This document shows positions 1 through 9,380 of a DNA stretch of 64,000 nt, piece after piece. Position numbers and translations under genes: made by a program. Under the pieces are notes generated by a model. The model worked only from the letters and a program-made list of their open reading frames with translations, did not search any database and was not told the DNA's origin. Source of the DNA: Streptomyces sp. NBC_01283 (GTDB lineage: Bacteria; Actinomycetota; Actinomycetes; Streptomycetales; Streptomycetaceae); NCBI RefSeq assembly GCF_041435335.1, contig NZ_CP108430.1, positions 372,001 to 436,000 on the forward strand, written 5' to 3'. Within the stretch, counting starts at the first letter, position 1. The number at the start of each line of letters is the position of its first letter.

Positions 1-2
1 GG

Positions 3-2912
3 GTGCGGGCGCAGGAGGGTGATGCCGGAGTCCGCTACGGCGCGTTGGTGCAGCTGCTCAGTGCGGCACAGACGCAGAAGGTCGGCGATGGCGTGCACGG
101 TGGGACGGTGCAGGGGGCCGAGGGTGGCGGCGCACGTGCAGGGGTGACTGGCGCTCGTCCAGAAGGCGCTGCCCCCTCCCCGGACTCGCTCAAGTCCCTG
201 CAGCATTCGCGGTGTGCGCAGGGCTCGCAGGACACGGCGTCTCCGGAGGGCGGAGCGCGCGTACTCACGCCTGCGGCACCCGCTCAGACGCCAGAAACCG
301 GGAGGATCACAGGGGCCATGGGGGATGCGGGTATCGCAGGGAGCACCAGGATCACAGAGACCGCAGAGGCCCCATCAGCCCCAGCCACGCACGCCCTCAC
401 GCAGGACCCCGCGTGGGTCGCCGCCCTGCCCACCGGCCCCGACGACGACCCGCTGCGGCTGCGGCTGGCCTTGACCCGTCTGCTCGCCGAAGGTCTTCCG
501 GTCCTGCTCGTGATCGACGGCGCACAGTGGCTGGACCCCGCCAGCGCGGACCTGATCGGCTACGCCATCCGCACTCTTGCCGCCGATCGGTTGACCGCTG
601 TGGCAGCCGAACGCACCAGCGGCCACCCCTCGGCCGCGGCCGCGCTCCTCGGCGGCCATCCGGTGGTCATGCCCGTGCCCGCGTGCGACCTCGCCGAGAC
701 GGCAGCCGAATGCGCGCGCCTGGGGTGGCCCGCTCGGTGGGCGGCACCCCTGCACCGCTACTGCGGCGGCCACCGGGGGCTGCTCGACGCCTGGTTGCGA
801 TCCCCTCCTGGCGTCGCCGACGGCCGCACCGGGCCACCTGACCCGCCACGGCAGGTGCGCGACCTCGCCGCCGCCTGGCTCGCCTCCGTTCCTGCCGACG
901 TCCGCGCCACGCTTCAGGTCGCGGCGCTCGCGGGCGGATGCGACGCGGACCTGCTGCGGCAGAGCGGGTGTCGCAGCGCCGAAGACCATCTCGCCCACGC
1001 CCGCGACGCCGGGCTGCTCACCACGGACGGCAGCACGGGCCCCTTGCCCGCAGGTGTACCTCTCCCCTACCGGTTCGCCGCGCCGGCGCTGGCCGACGCC
1101 GCGGCCGCCACGGTGACCCGCGAGCGACGCACCGCGATCCACCGTGCCCTCGCCGCCTGCTGTCGTGGAACCGTCGCGCGCGCCCTGCACACCGCGCTGG
1201 CCCAGGAGTCCCCGGACCTGGCCGTCGCCGAAGACACCGCACACGCGGCGGTCGTGGCCCGCACGGTGGGCGAACGTCTGCGCGCGGCCGAGCTGTTGTT
1301 CCTCGCCGCACGCCTCACTCCCGCCGATCGGCACCGGCTGCGCCTGGACCGCCTCGCCGAGGCGGCGCAGGAGGCAGCGGCCGGCGGCTCTGCCGCGCTG
1401 TCCCGCCTTGCGGCGGACCGCATCGTGGCGGAGCACGGCGCTCCCGCCCAGCAGGTGCACGCCCTGCTGTCCGTTGTCGACGCGCACGGTCAGGACACCG
1501 CCGGAACGCGCCCGTTGCTCGCCACCGCCCGCAGGACCGCCGCCCAGGACCCCGCGTTGCTCGCCGCCGTCGAACTGCGCGCCGCAGTGCAGGCCAACCT
1601 CTCCGGCGCGGATGCAACCAGTGCCCTGCACCACGCGCAGGCCGCCACCGGCCTGGCCGAAACAGCTCGCGACATCCCGCTGGAGGCGGCCGCGCTCACG
1701 ATGACCGCCCGGATGCAGCGCGTCCTGGGCCACCTCGACACCGCCACGGCCACCTTGGACCGGGCACTGTCGCTGGCCGTGCCGCCTGCGCGGCTGGGGA
1801 TCCGCAACAGCCCTCAGTACCTCGCCGCCCGCCACGCGGTGTTCGACGCCCGCCTGCCCGAGGCCCGCGCTCTCCTCCTGCACCTGATGCCCGCGGCCCA
1901 GGAGTGCGGTGAGCCGGAGGACCTGGTGGATCTGTGGCGCAGCCTCGCCGAGGTCGAGGCAGGGCGTGGTGCCTGCGGTCAGGCGCTGCACTGGTCGGCC
2001 CGTGCCGTCGACCTCACGGCGGCGGCGGGCCTGTCGCCCGGTCCCGCTTGGTACACGGCAGCCATGGCCGAGGCCGGCGGCGGCAGTTTCGCCCACGCAC
2101 TGCGCTACGCCGCCCACGGCGTGCGCGCCTCGCGCGAGGAACAGGACGCGCTGCACACCACACGCGGTCTATGGGCCCTGGGCGCCGCACTTCTGCACAC
2201 CGGTCGCGTCGAGAAGGCCGCCGCGACGCTGTCGGAGGTCGCGGAGCTGGAGTCGCGCTCGGGGGCCGCTGATCCAGCCGTGCTGCGCTGGCAGGGGGAC
2301 GCGGTGGAGGCGTACGCGCTCTGCGGTCGTACGGACGAGGCCCGCGGTCTGCTGGATCACATGCAGGAACGGGTGGGAGCGCACCCCGCACACGCCGCTC
2401 TGCGTGCAGCGCTGACCCGCGCCCGAGGCCTGTGCCGCTACCTCGACGGTGGCGACGCCGTCGCCGAGGCCGCGGAACTCCTGGCGGACGCGGCCCACGG
2501 TTTCGCAGCGCTCGGCCTCCCCGTCGAGGAGGGCCGCACCCACCTGCTGCGCGGCCGTGTCGAACGCCGCCGCCGGCGTGCCGCCGCTGCGCGAACGGCG
2601 TGGGAAAGGGCCCGTACGCTCTTCGAAGACGCCGAAGCACGCCCCTGGACCGCGCTTGCGAACAACCACCTGGCTCACCTGACAGGCCATCCCTCCGCAC
2701 CCAGCAACTCGCCGGCACCGACGCCCCAACGTCTGACCGAGCACGAATTGCATCTGGCCGAACTCGTGCGCACCGGCGCGACGAACCAGGAAGCGGCCCA
2801 GCAGATGTTCATCTCGGTCAAAACCGTAGAAACCATGCTGAGCCGCATCTACCGCAAGCTCGGCATCCGCTCCCGCACCCAACTCGCCACCGCGCTCACG
2901 CGTGAGCACTGA
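3..2912 (+). CDS. LAL-type LuxR family transcriptional regulator, 5' end outside window
   Basis: Large ATP-binding regulator of the LuxR family (LAL). The first visible residues read like the segment that follows the Walker A loop in LAL proteins (YGALVQLL), so the true start lies upstream and the GTG at position 3 is only the first in-frame start. A Walker B-like motif (VLLVIDGAQWLDPAS) is at about residues 165-180. A long Ala/Leu-rich helical repeat region follows. The last 60 residues are a LuxR helix-turn-helix (LTEHELHLAELV, TNQEAAQQMFISVKTVETML, YRKLGIRSRTQL). The region around residues 30-130 is low in similarity to what I know of the family and may be degenerate. The stop lies in a 7-nt tandem repeat. 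It precedes the thiamine operon, but nothing shows that it regulates it. Confidence 0.85.
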   Translation: MRAQEGDAGVRYGALVQLLSAAQTQKVGDGVHGGTVQGAEGGGARAGVTGARPEGAAPSPDSLKSLQHSRCAQGSQDTASPEGGARVLTPAAPAQTPETGRITGAMGDAGIAGSTRITETAEAPSAPATHALTQDPAWVAALPTGPDDDPLRLRLALTRLLAEGLPVLLVIDGAQWLDPASADLIGYAIRTLAADRLTAVAAERTSGHPSAAAALLGGHPVVMPVPACDLAETAAECARLGWPARWAAPLHRYCGGHRGLLDAWLRSPPGVADGRTGPPDPPRQVRDLAAAWLASVPADVRATLQVAALAGGCDADLLRQSGCRSAEDHLAHARDAGLLTTDGSTGPLPAGVPLPYRFAAPALADAAAATVTRERRTAIHRALAACCRGTVARALHTALAQESPDLAVAEDTAHAAVVARTVGERLRAAELLFLAARLTPADRHRLRLDRLAEAAQEAAAGGSAALSRLAADRIVAEHGAPAQQVHALLSVVDAHGQDTAGTRPLLATARRTAAQDPALLAAVELRAAVQANLSGADATSALHHAQAATGLAETARDIPLEAAALTMTARMQRVLGHLDTATATLDRALSLAVPPARLGIRNSPQYLAARHAVFDARLPEARALLLHLMPAAQECGEPEDLVDLWRSLAEVEAGRGACGQALHWSARAVDLTAAAGLSPGPAWYTAAMAEAGGGSFAHALRYAAHGVRASREEQDALHTTRGLWALGAALLHTGRVEKAAATLSEVAELESRSGAADPAVLRWQGDAVEAYALCGRTDEARGLLDHMQERVGAHPAHAALRAALTRARGLCRYLDGGDAVAEAAELLADAAHGFAALGLPVEEGRTHLLRGRVERRRRRAAAARTAWERARTLFEDAEARPWTALANNHLAHLTGHPSAPSNSPAPTPQRLTEHELHLAELVRTGATNQEAAQQMFISVKTVETMLSRIYRKLGIRSRTQLATALTREH

Positions 2913-2936
2913 CCGCTGACCGCTGACCGCTGACCG
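2909..2936 (+). repeat. Tandem heptamer, 4 copies of CTGACCG
   Basis: Four perfect head-to-tail copies of CTGACCG. The first copy contains the TGA stop of the LAL gene. A 7-nt unit is not a multiple of three, so copy-number change would not alter the protein but would alter the spacing to the downstream riboswitch region. No known motif was recognised. Confidence 0.8.
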
Positions 2937-3020
2937 CCACCAGCGGAGCCGTGTCGTGCCGTGCGGTGCCCCGAGTGCGAACTCCCGTTCCCGGGGGAGG
3001 TACATTGCGTGGTGACCACC

Positions 3021-3120
3021 GCGGGAGCTCGGGAGTAGCCGGGCTGAGAGGGCGGACGGGACTTGCTCCCCTTTCTGCCGACCGCATGAACCTGGACCGG
3101 GTAATGCCGGCGTAGGAAGG
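3021..3120 (+). promoter_or_regulatory. TPP riboswitch (THI element)
   Basis: The conserved core of the thiamine pyrophosphate riboswitch is directly visible: GGGCTGAGAGGG at 3041-3052 (the CUGAGA box), GACCGCATGAACCTGGACCG at about 3080-3099 (the AACCUG box) and GGTAATGCCGGCGTAGGAAG at about 3100-3119 (the UAAUGCC...GCGNAGG box). The 3' strand of the closing helix includes GGAAGG, the probable Shine-Dalgarno of thiM. Ligand binding would therefore hide the ribosome site, the translational mode usual for actinobacterial THI elements. The position directly before a five-gene thiamine salvage operon supports the call. Confidence 0.97.
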
Positions 3121-3129
3121 GTGCTGACG

Positions 3130-3963
3130 ATGGATGCTGCCTCCGTACCTGCCCAAAACGGCCCTGCCGTTTCCCGTGAGGCCGTGGCCGACGTGATCGC
3201 GTCGCTGCGGAGCTCCGCACCCCTTGTGCACTGCCTGACCAACGTCGTGGTGTCGCAGTTCACCGCGAACGTGCTGCTCGCGGCGGGGGCCTCCCCCGCG
3301 ATGGTGCACAGCCCGCAGGAGGCCGGAGCACTGGCCCGGGTGGCCGGGGGCGTCCTGGTCAACCTGGGGACGGTCACGTCCGCGACGGCCGAGGCGATGC
3401 GCATCGCGGTCAAAGAAGCGGCCGGGGCCGGGCGCCCGTGGGTGCTCGACCCGGTGGCGGTCGGCGCGCTGCCCTGGCGCACCGGCCTGGCCCGCGAACT
3501 CCTGGAGAGCGCGCCGCCAGCGGTCATTCGCGGCAATGCTTCCGAGATCCTGGCGCTGGACAGCGGCGGCACGGGCGGGCGCGGCGTGGACAGTACGGAT
3601 GCCCCCGAGGCGGCGCTGGCCGCGGCCGGCGCGCTGGGCCGGCGCTACGGCTGCGCGGTCGCCGTGAGCGGTCCGGAAGACGTCCTTACCGACGGGACGC
3701 GCGTGGTGCGTGTGGCCAATGGGCACCCGCTGCTGCAGCGGGTGACGGGAACCGGCTGCTCACTGGGCGCCCTGGTGGCTGCTTGCACGGCCGTCACCGG
3801 CGACGCGCTGCTGGCCGCCACTGCCGCGACGGGCCTGCTCACCGTGGCCGCGGAGAGCGCCGCCACGCGCTCGACGGGGCCCGGCACGTTCGCGGTCGCA
3901 CTGATCGATGCGCTGTACGAACTCAGCCCCGACCGGCTCGCCGAGGCCCTCAACCTGCGCTGA
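3130..3963 (+). CDS. thiM: Hydroxyethylthiazole kinase ThiM
   Basis: Phosphorylates 4-methyl-5-(2-hydroxyethyl)thiazole to supply the thiazole half of thiamine by salvage. 277 residues from the chosen ATG, normal for ThiM. Family motifs seen: PLVHCLTNVVVSQFTANVLL near the N-terminus, SPAMVHSPQEA, WVLDPVAVGA, and the anion-hole/catalytic VTGTGCSLGAL with Cys at about residue 210. I chose ATG 3130 over GTG 3121 because GGAAGG at 3115-3120 is then 9 bases upstream; from GTG 3121 there would be no room for a ribosome site. First gene of the riboswitch-controlled operon; 233 bases separate it from thiE. Confidence 0.95.
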   Translation: MDAASVPAQNGPAVSREAVADVIASLRSSAPLVHCLTNVVVSQFTANVLLAAGASPAMVHSPQEAGALARVAGGVLVNLGTVTSATAEAMRIAVKEAAGAGRPWVLDPVAVGALPWRTGLARELLESAPPAVIRGNASEILALDSGGTGGRGVDSTDAPEAALAAAGALGRRYGCAVAVSGPEDVLTDGTRVVRVANGHPLLQRVTGTGCSLGALVAACTAVTGDALLAATAATGLLTVAAESAATRSTGPGTFAVALIDALYELSPDRLAEALNLR

Positions 3964-4196
3964 GCGCAGGGGTGTTGCGGGGTTTGCAGTGAGCGGTCGG
4001 CCGGACGCCACCTGCTGAACAGCCTCCGCCGACCTGGGGTGCGACCCACCACCAAGTCGGTCAGACCCCGCAGACGCACACCCTCACCCCTGCCGGACAA
4101 CTCAAGGTTCCTGCACGCCAGGGCCCTGTCTTTCCCTGCACCTCCCGCTGCGTTTCCCACGCCCTTGCCCGGCCGGGAGACCCCAAGGAGCACCCC

Positions 4197-4835
4197 ATGC
4201 GACCACCACTTGACCTCTCCCTGTATCTCGTCACCGACACCCGGCTCTGCGGCGACCGCGGTGTCGCGGCCACCGTGGCAGCCGCCGTCAAGGGCGGTGT
4301 GACCGCTGTCCAGTTGCGCGAGCCGGACGCGGACGCCCGCACGCTGTGCGCGCTCGGCCAGGCGATCCAGGCCGAACTCGCGGGCACCGGCGTCCCCTTG
4401 ATCGTCAATGATCGTCTGGATGTGGCGGTCCGGCTGGACGCGGACGGCGTCCACCTGGGGCAGCGGGACCTCTCCCCCACGACCGCCCGACGCCGGCTCG
4501 GTCCCCACGCCTACATCGGCCTGTCCGTCAGCCGTCCCGGGCAGCTGGCGCACGTACCGGATGCCGTCGACCACCTCGGTGTCGGTCCGGTGTTCGAGCA
4601 GTCCACCAAGCCGGACGCGGACGCCCCGCTCGGTCTGGGCGGGCTGGCCCGGATCGTCCAGGAGAGCCCGCTGCCGTGCGTGGCCATCGGCGGGATCGGC
4701 GTTTCCCAGGCCGCCGCGGTCAAGGCGAGCGGTGCGGCCGGGATCGCTGTCATCAGCGCGATCTGCGGACAGCCCGACCCCGAGGCCTCAGCACGCTCCC
4801 TCATCCGCACCCTGCGCCAGGAGGTCCCCGCATGA
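4197..4835 (+). CDS. thiE: Thiamine-phosphate synthase ThiE
   Basis: Couples HMP pyrophosphate with thiazole phosphate to give thiamine phosphate. 212 residues with TIM-barrel motifs of the family: LYLVTDT at the start, VTAVQLRE, LIVNDRLDVA, DGVHLGQRDL, GVGPVFEQSTKPDA and AIGGIG. The usual basic residue after the QLR(E/D) motif appears as Pro here, a small deviation. ATG 4197 is preceded by AAGGAG at good spacing. Its last codon overlaps the thiD start (ATGA), so translation is coupled. Confidence 0.94.
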   Translation: MRPPLDLSLYLVTDTRLCGDRGVAATVAAAVKGGVTAVQLREPDADARTLCALGQAIQAELAGTGVPLIVNDRLDVAVRLDADGVHLGQRDLSPTTARRRLGPHAYIGLSVSRPGQLAHVPDAVDHLGVGPVFEQSTKPDADAPLGLGGLARIVQESPLPCVAIGGIGVSQAAAVKASGAAGIAVISAICGQPDPEASARSLIRTLRQEVPA

Positions 4836-5674
4836 CCAGCCCGCCCATCGCCCTCAGCATCGCCGCCAGCGACCCCTCCGGCGGCGCCGGCATCCAAGCC
4901 GACCTGAAGGCGTTCTCCGCCAACGGCGCTTACGGAACAGCCGTCCTGACCGCCCTGACCGCACAGAACACCCAGGGCGTCACCGGCATCCATGCCGTGC
5001 CTGCGGCGTTCGTCACCGAGCAGCTCGACACGCTGTTCGCCGACGTCCGGGTGGACGCCGTCAAGATCGGAATGCTGGCCGACGCCGCCATCGCCGCAGC
5101 CGTCGCGGACGCGCTGGAGCGCCACCGCCCCCGGTACGTCGTCCTGGACCCCGTCATGGTCTCGACCAGCGGTCACCGTCTCCTGGAGGCCGATGCGGTG
5201 AGCGTGCTGCGCGAGCGTCTCCTGCCCCTCGCCGACCTCATCACCCCCAACCTCCCCGAGGCCGGCGACCTCCTCGGCATCGCCGCCGCACAGAACCGCA
5301 CCGACGCCGTCGAGCAGGCCCGCGCACTCCTCCAAGCCGGCGCCCAGCGTGTCCTGCTCAAGGGCGGCCACCACACGCACGACGCAGAATCCGTCGACAT
5401 CCTCGCTGACGCCACCGACGCCACAGGAGCCACAGGCGCCTTGGGCGCGGGCGTCACCGAGCTGTCCGCGCCTCGCGTGGACACACGCAACACCCATGGC
5501 ACCGGCTGCACCCTCTCCGCCGCGATCGCCGCCCTCCGCCCGCAGCACGACGACTGGAACACCGCTGTCCGCGCCGCGAAGGACTACCTGACCGGGGCCC
5601 TGCGCGCGGCCGACACCCTGCACGTCGGCCACGGTCACGGTCCTGTCCACCACTTCCACCAGTACTGGAGCTGA
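4832..5674 (+). CDS. thiD: Hydroxymethylpyrimidine/phosphomethylpyrimidine kinase ThiD
   Basis: Phosphorylates HMP and then HMP-P to HMP-PP, the ThiE substrate. 280 residues. Ribokinase-fold motifs: SIAASDPSGGAGIQADLKAF at the N-terminus, VKIGMLAD, VLDPVMVSTSGHRLL, LITPNLPEA, VLLKGGH and the catalytic THGTGCTLSAAIAA near residue 220. The start is the ATG of the ATGA overlap with thiE; the open frame upstream of it is antisense-like shadow. Separated from tenA by only five bases, within the same operon. Confidence 0.95.
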   Translation: MTSPPIALSIAASDPSGGAGIQADLKAFSANGAYGTAVLTALTAQNTQGVTGIHAVPAAFVTEQLDTLFADVRVDAVKIGMLADAAIAAAVADALERHRPRYVVLDPVMVSTSGHRLLEADAVSVLRERLLPLADLITPNLPEAGDLLGIAAAQNRTDAVEQARALLQAGAQRVLLKGGHHTHDAESVDILADATDATGATGALGAGVTELSAPRVDTRNTHGTGCTLSAAIAALRPQHDDWNTAVRAAKDYLTGALRAADTLHVGHGHGPVHHFHQYWS

Positions 5675-5679
5675 GCACC

Positions 5680-6369
5680 ATGACCACGACGTTCTGCGAC
5701 GAGCTGTGGACCGCCACGGCCGAGATACGTTCGGCCATCGACAAGCTGCCGTTTCTCACCGGCCTCGGCGACGGCACCCTGGACCGGGAGAAGTTCGTCT
5801 ACTACCTGGCCCAGGACGCCCTCTACCTGCGCGACTACGCCCGTGCGCTGGCCAGCGCCGCCGCGAAAGCGGACCGGCCGCAGGACATCGCGTTCTTCGC
5901 GAAGTCCGCCCACGACGCCGTTGTCGTCGAAAGCTCCCTGCACCAGAGCAACGTCGTCGACGTCGATGCCTGGGCCCCCTCCCCCACCTGCACCGGATAC
6001 ACCTCCTACCTGCTCTCCGTGGCCCACACCCAGGGATACCCGGAGCTGGCCGCCGCGGTCCTGCCCTGCTTCTGGATCTACGCCGAGGTGGGCCGGGGGC
6101 TCCTCGAGCAGGCCGGCGACCTCGCTGCCCACCCCTACGGCGACTGGATCGCCACGTACGCCGACGAAGAGTTCGAAGCCGCCACCGAACACGCCCGGCA
6201 GATCGTCAACCGGCTCGCGGACCAGGCCGACCCGGCCACCCGCGCACGCATGAGTACGGCCTTCACCACGGCCTCCACCTGGGAGTGGATGTTCTGGGAC
6301 GCCGCCTGGCGCGTGGAGACCTGGCCGTTCGGCGCCGCTCCTGCCCCGGTTACGGAGCCCGCAAAGTGA
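5680..6369 (+). CDS. tenA: TenA family aminopyrimidine aminohydrolase (thiaminase II)
   Basis: Hydrolyses amino-HMP, a thiamine breakdown product, to HMP so that it can be re-phosphorylated by ThiD. 229 residues. TenA hallmarks are present: Asp46 in YYLAQDALYLRDY, the catalytic Cys104 in SPTCTGYTSYLL, and the C-terminal Glu202 in STWEWMFWDAAW, so it belongs to the classical Cys-containing TenA_C group and should be active. Ends in a 4-base overlap with the permease gene. Confidence 0.93.
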   Translation: MTTTFCDELWTATAEIRSAIDKLPFLTGLGDGTLDREKFVYYLAQDALYLRDYARALASAAAKADRPQDIAFFAKSAHDAVVVESSLHQSNVVDVDAWAPSPTCTGYTSYLLSVAHTQGYPELAAAVLPCFWIYAEVGRGLLEQAGDLAAHPYGDWIATYADEEFEAATEHARQIVNRLADQADPATRARMSTAFTTASTWEWMFWDAAWRVETWPFGAAPAPVTEPAK

Positions 6370-7763
6370 CCACCACCACCGATGCCACCGCCCCGGCACC
6401 GGCGCCGGCGAACGAGGCGCCGCTCACCCTCGACCAGCCCACCCCCAAGGTCCTGAGCGGCCTGGACCAAGGAACCTTCTGGGCCAATCTGGGTGTGAGC
6501 CTGCTCGGCTTCAGCGGCATGCTGGTCGTCCTCGACCCGCTGGGCACCGGCAGTCCGACCTTGTCGTTCGCCGCCGCCGTCACCGCGTCCGTCATCGGCA
6601 CCCTGATCGGCACTCTCGCCCTCGGCCTCGCCGCCATCACCGGGGCCCGCACCGGCGCGCCCTCGATGGTGCTGCTGCGCGGCCTCTTCGGCGCGAAGGC
6701 GTCCTACCTGCCCACCGTCCTCAACGTGCTGCAGATGGTCGGCTGGGCCGTCTTCGAACTGGTGGTCATCTCCACCGGCTTGAAGATCCTGGCCCGCCAG
6801 GCCTTCGGCGAACCGGGCCCCGGCTGGCTGTACGTGCTCGTCGCGGGCGCGGTCACCACAGCGCTCACGCTGCGCCCGCTCGGCGCCCTGCGCCTCATCC
6901 GCCGCTACGTCACCATCGCTGTCGTCCTGGCCATCTGCTACCTGGGCTGGGACCTGGCCGGCCGCGGAATCCCGATGGAGGGCGGCTCCTGGAAGGACTT
7001 CTGGTTCGCCACCGACAGCGTGATCGCCGTGTCGATCTCCTGGCTGCCGTTGGTCGCCGACTACTCGCGCCACTCCCGCAGCGAGAAGGCGGCGTTCGGC
7101 GGCCTGGTCGTCGGCCAGACCCTCGCGGGCGTGGCGGGCTCGGTCCTCGGCGTGGCCGCCCTGGCGGTGATCGCGTTCGACAGCACCGACCCGTACAAGG
7201 TCTTCGACCCTTTCACCGCCACCAGCGTCGGCGTGATCTGCTTCGGTGTCCTGGTGCTGCGCGAGGTCGACCAGTCCTTCGCCAACGTCTACTCCACCGC
7301 CCTGTCCGCCCAGAACCTGCTCCCCCGGGCGGACCGCCGCATCCTGTGCCTGATCAGCGGCACCCTGGCCACCGCCCTGGCGCTCCTGGTGAACATGGAC
7401 AGCTACGCCAGCTTCCTCTACCTGATCGGCGCGGTCTTCATCCCGATGTTCGCCGTCCTCGTCGTGGACTTCTTCGTCCTGGGCGGCCACCGCACCTGGG
7501 ACGTCTCCGAACAGGCCCCCACCCGCTGGGTCATGCTGGTGCCCTGGACCCTCGGCTTCGCCACCTACCAGCTGATCGCACCCACGAACATCGCCGGCTG
7601 GTCCGACATGTGGGCCTGGCTGCAGGACGCCGTGGGCCTCACCGTCCAGCCATGGATGAGCGCCTCCCTGCTCTCGTTCGCGGTAGCTGCCCTCGCCACC
7701 CTCGCAGCGGGCCGAAGGCGTCGGCACGTTGCACCGTCGCCCGAGGAGTCGCTCCCCGGCTAG
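6366..7763 (+). CDS. cytX: NCS1-type HMP permease CytX
   Basis: Putative hydroxymethylpyrimidine transporter of the cytosine/purine/thiamine permease (NCS1) family. 465 residues with about twelve hydrophobic segments and the family-like N-terminal LSGLDQGTFWANLGVSLLGF. Starts with GTG overlapping the tenA stop (GTGA), which fixes the start; the longer open frame upstream is a shadow of tenA. In riboswitch-controlled operons with tenA and thiD, this family is assigned as CytX, importing pyrimidine precursors. The gene order salvage kinase, synthase, kinase, hydrolase, importer makes a complete recycling route. Confidence 0.9.
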   Translation: MTTTTDATAPAPAPANEAPLTLDQPTPKVLSGLDQGTFWANLGVSLLGFSGMLVVLDPLGTGSPTLSFAAAVTASVIGTLIGTLALGLAAITGARTGAPSMVLLRGLFGAKASYLPTVLNVLQMVGWAVFELVVISTGLKILARQAFGEPGPGWLYVLVAGAVTTALTLRPLGALRLIRRYVTIAVVLAICYLGWDLAGRGIPMEGGSWKDFWFATDSVIAVSISWLPLVADYSRHSRSEKAAFGGLVVGQTLAGVAGSVLGVAALAVIAFDSTDPYKVFDPFTATSVGVICFGVLVLREVDQSFANVYSTALSAQNLLPRADRRILCLISGTLATALALLVNMDSYASFLYLIGAVFIPMFAVLVVDFFVLGGHRTWDVSEQAPTRWVMLVPWTLGFATYQLIAPTNIAGWSDMWAWLQDAVGLTVQPWMSASLLSFAVAALATLAAGRRRRHVAPSPEESLPG

Positions 7764-7816
7764 CGCCACCCGGCAGTCTCAATCAAGGATCGGTTTCGTG
7801 CCTGCGGGTTCCTGGA

Positions 7817-8842
7817 TCAGGACTGCGCGTGCACGTTCGGGTCGACCCCGGCACCGGGGAGAGGTGGCGCCTCAGTGACGTCGAGGAACACCTGGTCGGC
7901 CTGCGGCCAGCGTTCGGCCACACCGGACTTGATGCGCTCCATGACGAGTTCTACGACCTCGCTGTCATGGCCGGGCGCGAGGTCGATGCGGGCGGCGACG
8001 AGCGTCGAGTCCATGCCGAGCCGCATCGTGAGAAGGCTCGCGACACGGTCGATCTCGGGCTGCTCGGCAAGGAAGTGGGCTATCTCCTTACGCAGTTCCG
8101 GATCGACCGACTCTCCGATGAGCTGCTCCCTGGCATCCTTGCCCAGGCGGTAGGCCACCGCGATGAGCAGCAGGCCAATCGCCATGGAGGCTGCAGCCTC
8201 GTAGGCCACCTCGCCGGTCGCCATGTGCAGGCCCATGCCGATCATCGCGAGGGTCACGCCGAGCACGGCGGTACCGTCCTCTGCGATCACGGTACGCAAG
8301 GCCGGGTCGGAGCCGACGCCGCCCTCTTGTCGCCGCACCTGCCACAGCGCGCGGACCAGGGAACCGCCCTCGGCGAAGAAGGCGACCCCGAGTACGACGA
8401 GACCCGCGATGTAGCCGGTCGTGGTTTCGGAGCTTTCGGAGCGCAGCGCCTCAATGCCCTGGAAGACCGAGAAGCAGCCACCGGTGACGAAGATACCGAC
8501 GGCGGCGAGCAGCGACCAGAAGAAGCGTTCCTTGCCGTATCCGAAGGGGTGCTGAGGGTCTGCCGGTTTACGGCTGCGGCGCAGCGCGGCCAGCAGAAAC
8601 ACCTCATTCATACTGTCGGCGATCGAGTGGGCCGCCTCAGACAGAAGCGCGGGCGAGCCCGCGAACAGTCCGCCCGCCACCTTGGCCAGGGCGATGACCA
8701 GGTTCGCGGCAAGCGCCACCCACACAGTGGTCTTCGTCTCCTGGTCCTTCGAGGACTCGTCCCTCTTGGCCTGCCCGCTGGTCGCTCCTTTGGCCGACGC
8801 CGGGATGCTCGACGGTAGCTCGGTCGACGGCTTGGCGGTCAT
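7817..8842 (-). CDS. Cation diffusion facilitator family metal transporter
   Basis: Exports divalent metal cations (Zn, Fe or Mn cannot be told apart here) across the membrane. 341 residues from ATG 8842, which has a GAGG ribosome site; the open frame continues upstream without support. Family motifs: HSIADSMNE in the second membrane segment, PFGYGKERFFWSLLAA typical of the CDF family before the third segment, and a soluble C-terminal domain from about residue 230 (EQLIGESVDPELRKEIAHFL). About six membrane segments. The N-terminal 30 residues are Ser/Ala/Lys-rich. Convergent with the thiamine operon, only 53 bases apart. Confidence 0.92.
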   Translation of the reverse strand: MTAKPSTELPSSIPASAKGATSGQAKRDESSKDQETKTTVWVALAANLVIALAKVAGGLFAGSPALLSEAAHSIADSMNEVFLLAALRRSRKPADPQHPFGYGKERFFWSLLAAVGIFVTGGCFSVFQGIEALRSESSETTTGYIAGLVVLGVAFFAEGGSLVRALWQVRRQEGGVGSDPALRTVIAEDGTAVLGVTLAMIGMGLHMATGEVAYEAAASMAIGLLLIAVAYRLGKDAREQLIGESVDPELRKEIAHFLAEQPEIDRVASLLTMRLGMDSTLVAARIDLAPGHDSEVVELVMERIKSGVAERWPQADQVFLDVTEAPPLPGAGVDPNVHAQS

Positions 8843-9017
8843 CTGGCCTCGCAGTTCATGGGGTCTCAGTGGTGCTTGCCGGGAACAACACTCCGTCGGG
8901 TACCCCGGGGGTGTGGCTCCAGACGTGCAGAGCCGCCCTCCAGGACCTGAGGCCGACAGCACGGTCCGGCTGGCAATGCATTCCGGCCCCCCTCACCGCT
9001 GTCACTGCGGCCTCCCC

Positions 9018-9257
9018 AACATTCCTGACTCGCCTGCCGGGCCCCACCCGCGCCGCACTCCTCTACGAGTCCGGCGCACTGACCTGCGCCACGACCTCCG
9101 AACTCACGTGCGCGACAGGGGTGTCCGTACCAAACGCCAGCCGGCAGCTGGCGATACTGCGGGAAGGCGGGCTGGTCGCATCCCGCCGCGCGGACAAACA
9201 TGCACTGCCACGCGGCAACTCCCCTTGGCCATCGCCTGGTTGGTGACTGGCGGCGTC
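9018..9257 (+). pseudogene. ArsR-like HTH regulator remnant
   Basis: The translation contains a winged-helix segment resembling ArsR-family C-termini in Streptomyces: PGPTRAALLYES, ATTSELTCATGVSVPNASRQ, LAILREGGLVASRRADKHAL. The expected ending (LPLAIAWLVTGG) is found in a different frame immediately after, so a frameshift near 9210 breaks the gene. No N-terminal half is present. Assignment rests on pattern memory only; it could also be another small winged-helix family. Confidence 0.5.
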
Positions 9258-9271
9258 AGGGCGCCGCCCTC

Positions 9272-9303
9272 CCCGACCTTTTGGCAGGGGCCAAAAGGTC
9301 GGG
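9272..9303. terminator. 13-bp perfect inverted repeat
   Basis: CCCGACCTTTTGG, six-base loop, CCAAAAGGTCGGG. It follows the ArsR-like remnant and lies about 80 bases before the next start codon. No T-tract on either strand, so it may be a factor-assisted terminator or a protein binding site rather than a classical terminator. Confidence 0.5.
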
Positions 9304-9380
9304 CGCTCGTTGTCCCGGTGCGCCCAGCTGTGCACGGAAGGAAACGAGCACGCGACGCGCAACCGAGGGAGTTCGAACAC

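Noticed and set aside
375..2156. Minus-strand open frame of 593 codons
   Set aside because: Shadow of the LAL regulator on the other strand; no recognisable features.
2913..3020. Second regulatory RNA upstream of the TPP riboswitch
   Set aside because: Only the heptamer repeat is seen; no conserved RNA motif.
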